Source: CAZEQD01 sp964514305 (lineage in GTDB: Bacteria > Acidobacteriota > Aminicenantia > Aminicenantales > Aminicenantaceae). From it: a stretch of 54,686 bases of DNA. Made by a program: the position numbers and the translations under genes. Shown piece by piece: positions 25,476 to 32,756 of this stretch. Each line of letters begins with the position of its first letter. Positions within the stretch are counted from its first letter, which is position 1. The notes beneath the pieces are model-generated. The model saw only the letters and a program-made list of their open reading frames with translations. It was not told where the DNA came from and did not search any database. The DNA lies in NCBI GenBank assembly GCA_964514305.1, contig CAZEQD010000009.1:1-54686 (forward strand), in the 5' to 3' direction.

Positions 25476-25662
25476 GGAAGCATCCTCAGAACCGTGATAG
25501 CTAATAAAGAATAAGTTCATACTTATAGGTAGCGTTTTTCCTCCATCCTCGCCAAGCCTCCGCCCAACCTATGGGCTCGGATTGAGGAAAATCGATGCCA
25601 AATTTAATTTCTTTGTGAGTAATTTCACTATTCACGGTTTTGGGGATGATTCTGAGGAAAGC
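25476..25662 (+). repeat. dispersed palindromic intergenic element, copy B (longest)
   Basis: The most complete copy, about 187 bases. The left arm (GGAAGCATCCTCAGAACCGTGATAG) is mirrored by the right arm, whose reverse complement contains CCTCAGAA and AACCGTGAATAG. Inner arms TAGGTAGCGTTTTTCC and GGAAAATCGATGCC mirror each other imperfectly. The centre holds CCTCCATCCTCGCCAAGCC and TATGGGCTCGG. There is no ORF. It occupies most of the 336-base gap 25410-25745; the lolB-operon promoter begins just after it. Confidence 0.7.
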
Positions 25663-25668
25663 ATAAAA

Positions 25669-25697
25669 TTGACTATCAATGGATTGGAGCCTATAAT
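25669..25697 (+). promoter_or_regulatory. promoter of the lolB-ispE-tRNA-prs run
   Basis: TTGACT at 25669-25674, an exact 17-base spacer, and TATAAT at 25692-25697: the best sigma70 consensus match noticed in the window. It is immediately downstream of repeat copy B and 48 bases upstream of the first gene. Confidence 0.65.
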
Positions 25698-25745
25698 GAA
25701 ATAAGAAAATAATTAAAATGAGATTAATATTGTTTGAGGTTTGAA

Positions 25746-26033
25746 ATGAGCTGGGGAGCATATGTTATCCTGATTCTTTTAGGCATATTCGTCTTGCTTT
25801 TGATCCTAAATCCATGTATTTCTTGCTTTGGCCGAACCCTTAGCTCACCATTTTATCCCCTTATTCGGAAAAAACGTCAAAAAAGGATAAAGACAGAAGA
25901 TTATGGCTTCCATTTGGTAGATCAGGAAAAAGGGAAATCACCGCCTGGCAAAAAGGCTGCAATAAAGACAGAAGACTATGGCTTTAATCTTACAGACGAC
26001 AAAGAAGAAACTCCACCTCTCAAACAAAAGTAG
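25746..26033 (+). CDS. small membrane protein with two KTEDYGF repeats, 95 aa
   Basis: A 95-residue protein starting MSWGAYVILILLGIFVLLL, with one N-terminal transmembrane helix, a basic stretch (IRKKRQKR) and a hydrophilic tail. The tail carries a duplicated peptide: RIKTEDYGFHLVDQEKGK and AIKTEDYGFNLTDDKEE, about 32 residues apart. I do not recognise the family. The start at 25746 is chosen over an upstream TTG at 25734 because of GAGG at suitable spacing and the hydrophobic N-terminus. It is first in the operon behind the consensus promoter, 43 bases before the lolB-like gene. Confidence 0.6.
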   Translation: MSWGAYVILILLGIFVLLLILNPCISCFGRTLSSPFYPLIRKKRQKRIKTEDYGFHLVDQEKGKSPPGKKAAIKTEDYGFNLTDDKEETPPLKQK

Positions 26034-26076
26034 CCAGGCCAAAATTAGCCTAAAACGGGGAAAGCAAGGAAAACGG

Positions 26077-26766
26077 GTGGCCCTAAAACAGCTAACAATA
26101 TATTTCCTCCTCATAGGTTTGGTAATCAGTTGCAATCTGAGGCCTCCTCGAATTTGGCCGCCACCGCCTCAACTCCACAGCCTAGAGGGTTATGCATCCT
26201 TAAGCATTAAAAATAGCCAGCAAACGGTCAGATCTAAGTTTTCCTTCTTTTTTTATTTTCCAGGAGACGGACTGCTTGATGTTTCCAATTTCTTGGGCAG
26301 AACTCTCTATCAAATTATCATCACCCAGAAAAGAGCTTTTTTTCTTGTTCCTTCTAAGAAAATCTATTGGCAGGGAGAAGAGGAGGAAATAATCGATAAA
26401 TTTCTGGGATTTCGGTTGAATGTTTATGAGTTGATGGCCCTTTTAAGCGGACAATGGACAAAAATAGAAATAGCTAAAGAGGGGGGCAATTGGCGTCAAG
26501 AGTGGCTGTTTGAAAAAGATAAGCAGGGCAGAATTGTCAGTGGCCGCCGCGGTCAACTTGAGTTTGAAGTCCAAGAGTTTTTTAAGAATACATCTGTTAT
26601 CCGACGCCTTGTTTTTCATCATCCCTGGAATAGCGGCCATTTAAAAATTCTTTCTTTAAGATTTAATCAGCCTTTAAAGAAGCAACTTTTTTCTCTTGCT
26701 CTTTTAAGTCATTATCAACAGAAGAGCTGGGCTGAAATAGAGAAGATTCTCAATGAGAAAAGTTAG
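26077..26766 (+). CDS. LolB/DUF4292-like outer-membrane lipoprotein
   Basis: A 229-residue lipoprotein. A GTG start at 26077, behind AAGGA, yields the signal VALKQLTIYFLLIGLVISC with Cys19; the longer reading from 25978 overlaps the previous gene. The mature part is a LolB-like beta-sandwich candidate: LEGYASLSIKNSQQ, FSFFFYFPGDGLLDV, then a small domain and a C-terminal strand pair (RLVFHHPWNSGHLKI). In gammaproteobacteria lolB lies directly beside ispE and prs, and the same order occurs here, which supports a role in lipoprotein insertion into the outer membrane. It overlaps ispE by 14 bases. Confidence 0.65.
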   Translation: MALKQLTIYFLLIGLVISCNLRPPRIWPPPPQLHSLEGYASLSIKNSQQTVRSKFSFFFYFPGDGLLDVSNFLGRTLYQIIITQKRAFFLVPSKKIYWQGEEEEIIDKFLGFRLNVYELMALLSGQWTKIEIAKEGGNWRQEWLFEKDKQGRIVSGRRGQLEFEVQEFFKNTSVIRRLVFHHPWNSGHLKILSLRFNQPLKKQLFSLALLSHYQQKSWAEIEKILNEKS

Positions 26767-27622
26767 ATCCTTGGCCAAGATCAATTTAGGCTTGGAAATT
26801 AGAGGCAAACGCCATGACGGCTATCATGAACTAAGAACTATTTTCCAGACGATAGACTTTTATGACATCTTAGAATTTAGCTCTCTGGCTTCAAATAAGA
26901 TAGTCATTGCAGGGGATGATCAGTCAATTGCCTGGGATGAAACTAATTTAATTTATAAGGCAGCTTTATTGCTTAAAGAAAAAGGGCGAGTCAAAGAAGG
27001 AATACAAATCAGAGTCCATAAACGCATTCCTCCGGGTAAAGGCTTGGGTGGAGGTAGCAGCAACGCGGCCATTACTCTAGCTACCTTAAATCAAATTTGG
27101 GGACTGCAATTAAAGAGAAATGAGTTAAAAGGGTTAGCTAGGAAGTTGGGGGCTGATGTGCCTTATTTTTTGGAAGGAGGTCTTTGTTTGGGAGTAGGCA
27201 GGGGCGATACTATCACCCCTTTACCAGAGCTTAAACCGCGCTATTGTCTGCTTGTCCTGCCCCCTTTGTCTATCCCGACCGCGTTTATTTATGAACACCT
27301 CCCTTCCTCCTTGACTTCAAAACCTAAAGCAAGTAAAATTAACAAGTTTCTAGAGAATAGAAATATTGGTTCTTTGTCTAATGATTTAGAAAAGGTTATT
27401 TTTTCTCATTACTCGTTTTTAAGAAGTATTAAAAGACTGATTAAAAGTCAAGGTTGTGAGCTAGCTTTAGTAAGCGGCTCGGGCTCAGCTGTTTTCGGTC
27501 TGTTTGAAGACAAGAATAAGGCTGAAGTAGCTTACCAAAAAGCCAAGAGGTATTACCAAATTTATTTGGTCGAGACCATAACAAGAGACCGTTACTGGCC
27601 TTACATTAATTATGGGGTGTAG
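26753..27622 (+). CDS. ispE: 4-diphosphocytidyl-2-C-methyl-D-erythritol kinase
   Basis: A 289-residue GHMP kinase of the MEP isoprenoid pathway. The start MRKVRSLAKINLGLEIRGKR DG contains the AKINL substrate motif; the ATP loop PPGKGLGGGSSNAA and the C-terminal SGSGSAVFGLF are diagnostic. The next pathway enzymes, ispD and ispF, are adjacent to each other about 10 kb downstream. The stop codon TAG at 27620-27622 lies inside the following tRNA gene. Confidence 0.95.
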   Translation: MRKVRSLAKINLGLEIRGKRHDGYHELRTIFQTIDFYDILEFSSLASNKIVIAGDDQSIAWDETNLIYKAALLLKEKGRVKEGIQIRVHKRIPPGKGLGGGSSNAAITLATLNQIWGLQLKRNELKGLARKLGADVPYFLEGGLCLGVGRGDTITPLPELKPRYCLLVLPPLSIPTAFIYEHLPSSLTSKPKASKINKFLENRNIGSLSNDLEKVIFSHYSFLRSIKRLIKSQGCELALVSGSGSAVFGLFEDKNKAEVAYQKAKRYYQIYLVETITRDRYWPYINYGV

Positions 27623-27687
27623 CCAAGCGGTAAGGCAGCGGACTTTGGATCCGCCATTCGGAGGTTCGAATCCTCCCACCCCAGCCA
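27613..27687 (+). tRNA. tRNA-Gln (anticodon TTG)
   Basis: A 75-base cloverleaf. The acceptor stem TGGGGTG (27613-27619) pairs with CACCCCA, followed by discriminator G and an encoded CCA. The anticodon stem GCGGA/TCCGC encloses loop CTTTGGA, giving anticodon TTG. The T arm GGAGGTTCGAATCCTCC is standard. The 5' end overlaps the last ten bases of ispE. It would need processing from the lolB-ispE-prs transcript, which is possible because prs follows 49 bases later. Confidence 0.96.
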
Positions 27688-27736
27688 ATAACTGAGAAGA
27701 AACGATCGCCAGATAAAAATCAAGGGAGGAAAAGGC

Positions 27737-28678
27737 GTGAAAGAAAGGATGAAGGTTTTCAGTGGTACTTCCAACAGGGCTTTAGCCTCAGAAATTGCTG
27801 AATATTTAAACATAGAACTTGGTAAGTGTGTTTTAGAAAAGTTTAGCGACGGAGAGATTCATTTTTATATTGATGAAAATGTTCGGGGTGAAGATGTCTT
27901 TATAATTCAGTCTGGCTCATATGAGGCCAACTTTCATCTTATGGAACTTTTTTTAATGATCGATGCTTTTAAAAGAGCTTCAGCGGAGAGGATAACGGCT
28001 GTTTTGCCCTATTATTGTTATGCTCGGCAGGATTGGAAAGATAGGCCACGGGTGCCTATCTCAGCCCGCTTAGTAGCCGATCTCATAGAGGCTTCTGGAG
28101 CAGATAGAGTATTGACTATGGACCTCCATTCTCCTCAAATTCAAGGTTTTTTTTCCATTCCGGTTGATAATTTAATGGCTGGCCCTGTGTTGACCAATTA
28201 CATTCAAAGTTTGAAGTTGAAAAATATGGTTATTGTTTCGCCTGATGCGGGTGGAGTAGGACGAGCCCGCTGGTTCGCCAAAAGAATGGAAGCTGCCTTG
28301 GCCATTATTGATAAACGGAGGCCAGCTCCTAATGTAGCTCAAGTTCTTCATGTCATTGGCGAAGTAAAAGGACGAGATGTAGTTATATTAGATGACATGG
28401 TGGATACAGGAGGCACCTTAGTGAGAAGCATAGAAGCCCTGAAAGCCGAAGGTGCTCAGAGAATCTTAGCTGCCTGTACCCATCCTGTTCTTTCGGGTCA
28501 AGCCTTAGATAGGATAGAAAAATCAGCTTTAGAACAGTTAATTGTGACTAATACTATTCCTATAAAGGAAGCTCATAAGAAGTCTTCGAAAATTATTGTC
28601 CTCTCCGTGGCTGCTCTCTTTGGCGAAGCTATACGGAGAATTAATCAAGGACAGTCTGTGAGTTCTCTGTTTATTTAA
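27737..28678 (+). CDS. prs: ribose-phosphate pyrophosphokinase
   Basis: A 313-residue PRPP synthetase. FSGTSNRALASEIAEYLN, the flexible loop (CYARQDWKDRPRVPISA), MDLHSPQIQGFF and the PRPP loop VVILDDMVDTGGTL are all present. The GTG at 27737, with GGGAGGA seven bases upstream, is the likelier start than the ATG at 27749, which lacks spacing to a Shine-Dalgarno sequence. Confidence 0.95.
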   Translation: MKERMKVFSGTSNRALASEIAEYLNIELGKCVLEKFSDGEIHFYIDENVRGEDVFIIQSGSYEANFHLMELFLMIDAFKRASAERITAVLPYYCYARQDWKDRPRVPISARLVADLIEASGADRVLTMDLHSPQIQGFFSIPVDNLMAGPVLTNYIQSLKLKNMVIVSPDAGGVGRARWFAKRMEAALAIIDKRRPAPNVAQVLHVIGEVKGRDVVILDDMVDTGGTLVRSIEALKAEGAQRILAACTHPVLSGQALDRIEKSALEQLIVTNTIPIKEAHKKSSKIIVLSVAALFGEAIRRINQGQSVSSLFI

Positions 28679-28691
28679 GAAGGAGATGGCT

Positions 28692-29366
28692 ATGGCCGTT
28701 ACGATTAAAGCTAGCAAACGAGAGAATCTTGGTAAAAATGCTTCCAGACGCTTGAGAAAGCAAGGCAAAATGCCCGTCATTCTTTATGGGTTTCAATCGG
28801 CCCCCGTTCCTCTTGTGTTGGAAAAGAAAGATATTTTTAAAATTCTGCGATCCGAAACTGGCGAGAATACGATATTCAAGGTTTCCTTCGATTCGGACAC
28901 CAAGAATGTTATGCTCAAGGAAATCCAGAAGGATCCAGTTACCGATGAGATTCTTCATGCTGATTTAATTCAAATTGCCATGGATAAAGCCATCCAAGTT
29001 TCTGTGCCTATAGTGCTTAAGGGCGAGGCCACGGGGGTCAAGGCCGAGGGGGGATTTATAGATTTTGTTACTCGCGAAGTTGACATTGAATGTTTACCCA
29101 AGAGTATTCCTGAGAATATAGAAGTAGACATCAGTTCGCTCCATCTTAATCAGGCCTTGAAAATAGAAGACATTGTGCCTCCCGAAGGAGTAAAGATTTT
29201 AACCGATGTTAGCACAGTCATTGTCCTGGTGGCTGCGCCTTCTGTAGAAGAAGTTGAAGTTGAAGCTAAAGAAGAAGAAATTATTGGCGAAGAAGAAGAA
29301 CCAGAGGTTATTAAGAAAGAAAAGGCAGAAAAGGAAGAGAAGGAGGAAGTCGAAGAGAAGGAGTGA
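28692..29366 (+). CDS. rplY: 50S ribosomal protein L25 (CTC family)
   Basis: A 224-residue, two-domain L25/CTC protein that binds 5S rRNA. The 28692 ATG (MAVTIKASKRENLGKNASRR) has GGAG six bases upstream, better placed than the ATG at 28686. RRLRKQGKMPVILYG and the C-terminal domain (PIVLKGEATGVKAEGG ... ECLPKSIPENIEVDIS) are typical. The last 35 or so residues are a Glu/Lys low-complexity tail (VEVEAKEEEIIGEEEE ...). It sits between prs and pth, as in many bacteria. Confidence 0.93.
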   Translation: MAVTIKASKRENLGKNASRRLRKQGKMPVILYGFQSAPVPLVLEKKDIFKILRSETGENTIFKVSFDSDTKNVMLKEIQKDPVTDEILHADLIQIAMDKAIQVSVPIVLKGEATGVKAEGGFIDFVTREVDIECLPKSIPENIEVDISSLHLNQALKIEDIVPPEGVKILTDVSTVIVLVAAPSVEEVEVEAKEEEIIGEEEEPEVIKKEKAEKEEKEEVEEKE

Positions 29367-29369
29367 TGT

Positions 29370-29963
29370 GTGTGGGCTGTGGTTGGATTGGGGAATCCAG
29401 GGCGACAATATGCCAAGACGAGACATAATATTGGCTTTATTTTTATTCGAAAAGTAGCTAAGGGCTGGCAGGTAAAGTTGAGAAAAAGAATCTTTTTATC
29501 AAAAGCAGCTGTGGTTGAGAGAAATGAACAACAGGTGTTACTAGCTATGCCTCAGACTTACATGAACAATAGTGGCTTGGCTGTGAAAAGCATGGTCGAA
29601 GGAAGCTGGGTAGCCCCTTTTAACCTTATTGTCGTTTATGATGACTTGGCTATTCCTTTGGGAGAGATCAGAATTAGGAAAGAAGGTGGAGCAGGCAGTC
29701 ATAGAGGACTCCTCTCTATAATTAAGGAAATTCAAACTACTAAATTTCCGAGAATAAGGATTGGGATAGGTCCTCTTCCTCCAGGCTCAGAAGCGGTACC
29801 TTTTGTTCTTTCCCAATTTAGCTCAGAGGAGAAAGCTCAGCTAGAGCTTAGTCTTGACCGAGCTCAACAAGCCTTGGATTTGATCCTAGAGAACAAAATT
29901 GAGAAGGCTATGACTATGTATAATACTCGGAGAGCGAAAGAGCTTAAAATACAAGAGGTATAA
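29370..29963 (+). CDS. pth: peptidyl-tRNA hydrolase
   Basis: A 197-residue hydrolase recycling peptidyl-tRNA. A GTG start at 29370 behind GGAG gives MWAVVGLGNPGRQYAKTRHN, with the catalytic His in TRHNIGF. The conserved MPQTYMNNSG, VVYDDLAIPLGEIRI and GAGSHRGL segments (catalytic Asp in YDD) are intact. It directly follows L25. Confidence 0.95.
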   Translation: MWAVVGLGNPGRQYAKTRHNIGFIFIRKVAKGWQVKLRKRIFLSKAAVVERNEQQVLLAMPQTYMNNSGLAVKSMVEGSWVAPFNLIVVYDDLAIPLGEIRIRKEGGAGSHRGLLSIIKEIQTTKFPRIRIGIGPLPPGSEAVPFVLSQFSSEEKAQLELSLDRAQQALDLILENKIEKAMTMYNTRRAKELKIQEV

Positions 29964-29965
29964 AG

Positions 29966-30057
29966 GAGAAACCTGCGAGTATAGTATTTGGAATACCCAG
30001 GTTCTCAAATATCAGTATTTTGATCATGCTCCTTGTTCCTTCCCTTTGGGATGGAGC
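29966..30057 (+). promoter_or_regulatory. two-hairpin leader of the rpsF operon
   Basis: Hairpin 1 (29966-30006): GAGAAACCTG pairs with CAGGTTCTC with one bulged A, and the inner stem GTATT/AATAC closes on a TGG loop. Hairpin 2 (30028-30057): GCTCC/GGAGC outer stem and TCCC-TTT-GGGA inner stem. Neither is followed by a T-run, so they are not simple terminators. They may be a ribosomal-protein autoregulatory leader; I could not match the conserved CCG bulge of the known S6:S18 motif. Confidence 0.45.
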
Positions 30058-30080
30058 TTGAAATCCAAAAGGAGGTATAA

Positions 30081-30509
30081 ATGAGACAATATGAAACAGT
30101 GTTTTTAATCGCCCCTACCTTATCAGAAGAAGAAACAGAAGCCATAATTGATGATATGGCTGATGTCGTTAGCAATCTAGAGGGGAAAATGATGGCAAAA
30201 GAAGAGTGGGGCAAGAGAAAATTGGCTTATCCCATCAAGAAGTTCGAGGAAGCCTATTATGTCCTTTTCCATTATGAAGGCAAACCCGATATCCCTACTG
30301 AACTTGAGAGGCGTTTTAAGCAAAGCGAAGCTATTATCCGCTATTTGACTGTTAAAAAGGAGACGAGAGAAAATATACGCCTTAAGAGAAAAGCCCGCAC
30401 TGGAGAGAAAGAAGCTGCGGTTCCCGAAAAAGAGAAAGAAAAGAAGGAAAAGCCAGCCCCCGAAACACCCCTGCCAGAAGCGCCTGAAAAAAGGATTAAG
30501 GAGGGATAA
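30081..30509 (+). CDS. rpsF: 30S ribosomal protein S6
   Basis: A 142-residue protein whose first 100 residues are standard S6 (MRQYETVFLIAPTLSEEETE, GKRKLAYPIKKFEEAYYVLF, IRYLTVKKE). The remaining 40 residues are a Lys/Glu/Pro tail (EKEKEKKEKPAPETPLPEAPEKR). AGGAGG lies before the ATG. It is coupled closely to rpsR. Confidence 0.95.
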   Translation: MRQYETVFLIAPTLSEEETEAIIDDMADVVSNLEGKMMAKEEWGKRKLAYPIKKFEEAYYVLFHYEGKPDIPTELERRFKQSEAIIRYLTVKKETRENIRLKRKARTGEKEAAVPEKEKEKKEKPAPETPLPEAPEKRIKEG

Positions 30510-30511
30510 AA

Positions 30512-30769
30512 ATGGCCAGAGAACACAGAGGAGATAAGGGACCAGGCCGCAGATATTTTTCTCCAAGGAAAAAAACCTGCCGTTTTTGTGAAAGTAATGT
30601 TAGGGAAGTTGACTACAAAAATGTGGATATTCTCAAGAGATATGTGGCCGAGAGAGGGAAAATATCGCCCCGAAGAGTGACAGGAACTTGTGCTTATCAC
30701 CAGAGAAAATTAACCAGGGCCATCAAGAGAGCCCGATTACTAGGTTTGCTTCCTTTCGTAGCCGATTAA
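30512..30769 (+). CDS. rpsR: 30S ribosomal protein S18
   Basis: An 85-residue protein with CRFCESNVREVDYKNVDILKRY, ISPRRVTGTCAYHQRKLTRAIKRAR and LLPFV, the S18 signatures. The Cys residues (C-x2-C and a later Cys-x2-His) fit the zinc-binding form. It lies two bases after rpsF, with GGAGGG as the ribosome-binding site, and S6 and S18 bind each other on the ribosome. Confidence 0.96.
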   Translation: MAREHRGDKGPGRRYFSPRKKTCRFCESNVREVDYKNVDILKRYVAERGKISPRRVTGTCAYHQRKLTRAIKRARLLGLLPFVAD

Positions 30770-30797
30770 AATTAGAAGATTGATGGGGAGGATAGCC

Positions 30798-31373
30798 ATG
30801 AGAGTAATTCTGAGAGAGAACATTGAAAAGTTAGGCCGCAAGGGCGATATTGTAGAGGTGGCTCCCGGCTATGGTCGTAATTATTTAATTCCTAAGAAGT
30901 TAGCTTTAGAGGTTACTGCTTCTAACCTGAAGATGATTGAGATGGAACAGAGAGCACTCAGAAAAAAATTCGAACAAGAAAAACTATCGTACCAAGAGCT
31001 TATCGATAAGATTAATCAAACCAGATTGACATTTTTCCGTAAAGCGGCGGAAAAGGATGTTATTTTTGGCTCTGTGAGTAATACCGACATTAGAGATGGC
31101 CTCAGCCAATTAGGGATCGAAGTCGACAAAAAGAAAATTCTGTTGAATGAACCCATTAAGAGATTAGGGAATTATGCAGTGCCCATAAAGGTCTATCATG
31201 ACGAGCAAGCAGAGGTTAAAATAGAAGTAATTAAGGAGGGAGAGTCTCCCGCGGAGGAAGAGAAAGAGGTCGGGAAGAAAGTTGTTCCTGAGAAAAAGAA
31301 AGAGTTGGTTGAAAAAGAAGCCCCAGAAGAAGAAAATAAGAGTAGAGATAAAGAAAAAGCAGAAAAAAAATAA
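30798..31373 (+). CDS. rplI: 50S ribosomal protein L9
   Basis: A 191-residue protein. The start at 30798 (MRVILRENIEKLGRKGDIVEV) has GGGGAGGA at good spacing; an ATG at 30780 gives six extra residues. The N-terminal domain ends in YGRNYLIPKKLALEVT, followed by the long connecting helix and a C-terminal domain with FGSVSNTDI. The final 45 residues are a Glu/Lys-rich, low-complexity tail. Confidence 0.94.
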   Translation: MRVILRENIEKLGRKGDIVEVAPGYGRNYLIPKKLALEVTASNLKMIEMEQRALRKKFEQEKLSYQELIDKINQTRLTFFRKAAEKDVIFGSVSNTDIRDGLSQLGIEVDKKKILLNEPIKRLGNYAVPIKVYHDEQAEVKIEVIKEGESPAEEEKEVGKKVVPEKKKELVEKEAPEEENKSRDKEKAEKK

Positions 31374-31396
31374 AATTATAGATTGGATCGGCCAGG

Positions 31397-32755
31397 ATGA
31401 TGGAACTCGATTTAATGTTTTTAAAAAAAACCCCGCCGCACAGTTTAGAAGCGGAAAAAACAGTTTTAGGTGGTATTCTGGTTAACAACAAAAATCTTAA
31501 TGTAGTCCTATCCATTATTTCTTCTGAGGATTTGTATAAAGAGGCCAACCAGAAAATCCTGGAAAAAATCATTGCTTTGGTAGATAAAGGCATCCCTGTA
31601 GATGTTCTTTCTTTAAGCGAAGAACTCCAGAAGGCTGGTTATTTGGAAGAAGTCGGAGGAGCCTCATACATTTCCTCTCTTCTGGATGGTGTTCCCAAAA
31701 GCCTCAACATTGAATACTATGCCCGTATTATAAAAGAGAAGGCTTTGTTGAGAAGGCTTATTCTTTCTTCAGCTAAGATTATTTCTTCAAGCTATGCCCA
31801 AAAAGAGGATGCTGATCAGCTATTGAATGAAGCTCAAGCAGCCATCATTGAAGTAGCTGAACAGCGGATCAAACCGGGATTTGTTCAAGTCGGGATGTTA
31901 ACTGAGCCTACTTTAGAGATGATAAGAGTCCTCCATGGACGTCAAGAAGCAGTCACAGGCATTCCTACTGGTTTCCGAGATTTAGATGGGCTGACTTCAG
32001 GCTTCCATAACTCTGAGTTTATTGTTATTGCCGCTCGGCCTTCAATGGGTAAGACTGCCTTAGCCCTCAACATCTCCCATTACGTGGGCGTGAAGACCGA
32101 TTACTCTGTTGGCTTTTTTTCCCTAGAAATGGCTAAAGAACAGATAATGATCAGACTTCTTTGTGCCGAGGCTCAATTGGACATCAAAAAGGTTAGAACT
32201 GGCTTTATCGGAGAGAGAGAGTTTGAAAGACTGAAACTAAGTGCAGAAGCTCTCTCTAAAGCTAAGATATTTATTGATGAAACTCCGGCCTTGACGGTGA
32301 TGGAAATGAAGGCTAAGGCCAGACGCTTAAAAATGGAGCAAAATCTTGATTTATTATTCCTGGATTATATGCAGCTTATGCGGCCGGGACGTCGGTTGGA
32401 AAATAGAACTCAAGAAATGTCCTATATTTCTCGTTCTTTGAAGGAATTATCTAAGGAACTTCAGATTCCAGTGGTTGGCATATCTCAGCTCAGTCGTGCT
32501 CCCGAAAAAGGTCGGAGAGAGCCTATTCCTCAATTGTCTGACTTGCGAGAATCCGGGGCGATTGAGCAGGATGCGGATGTTGTCATTTTTATTTACCGGC
32601 CTGAATTTTACCGCCCCCAAGAAGAAAATCTGCGGGGCATAGCTGAAATAAATGTGGCCAAGCAACGAAATGGTCCAACCGGCCGGATAACCCTCGCTTT
32701 TATCAGAGAATATGCCAGATTTGCTGATATGGAATACAGAGCTTTTGAATCTTAA
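31397..32755 (+). CDS. dnaB: replicative DNA helicase DnaB
   Basis: A 452-residue helicase. The N-terminal DnaB domain (PHSLEAEKTVLGGILVNNKN) is followed by a linker and the RecA-like ATPase core: Walker A AARPSMGKTALAL, Walker B LLFLDYMQL, and the SQLSRAPEKR-type loop (ISQLSRAPEKGRREPIPQLSDLRESG). The L9-dnaB order is widely conserved. It is followed one base later by mlaE. Confidence 0.96.
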   Translation: MMELDLMFLKKTPPHSLEAEKTVLGGILVNNKNLNVVLSIISSEDLYKEANQKILEKIIALVDKGIPVDVLSLSEELQKAGYLEEVGGASYISSLLDGVPKSLNIEYYARIIKEKALLRRLILSSAKIISSSYAQKEDADQLLNEAQAAIIEVAEQRIKPGFVQVGMLTEPTLEMIRVLHGRQEAVTGIPTGFRDLDGLTSGFHNSEFIVIAARPSMGKTALALNISHYVGVKTDYSVGFFSLEMAKEQIMIRLLCAEAQLDIKKVRTGFIGEREFERLKLSAEALSKAKIFIDETPALTVMEMKAKARRLKMEQNLDLLFLDYMQLMRPGRRLENRTQEMSYISRSLKELSKELQIPVVGISQLSRAPEKGRREPIPQLSDLRESGAIEQDADVVIFIYRPEFYRPQEENLRGIAEINVAKQRNGPTGRITLAFIREYARFADMEYRAFES

Positions 32756-32756
32756 A

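Noticed and set aside
25476..25662. Insertion sequence
   Set aside because: The element is under 200 bases and has no transposase ORF; at most it is a non-autonomous element.
29199..29426. Phe- and Ser-rich minus-strand ORFs opposite the L25 tail
   Set aside because: They are the antisense of a Glu/Lys low-complexity tail (GAA/AAG codons), a common artefact.
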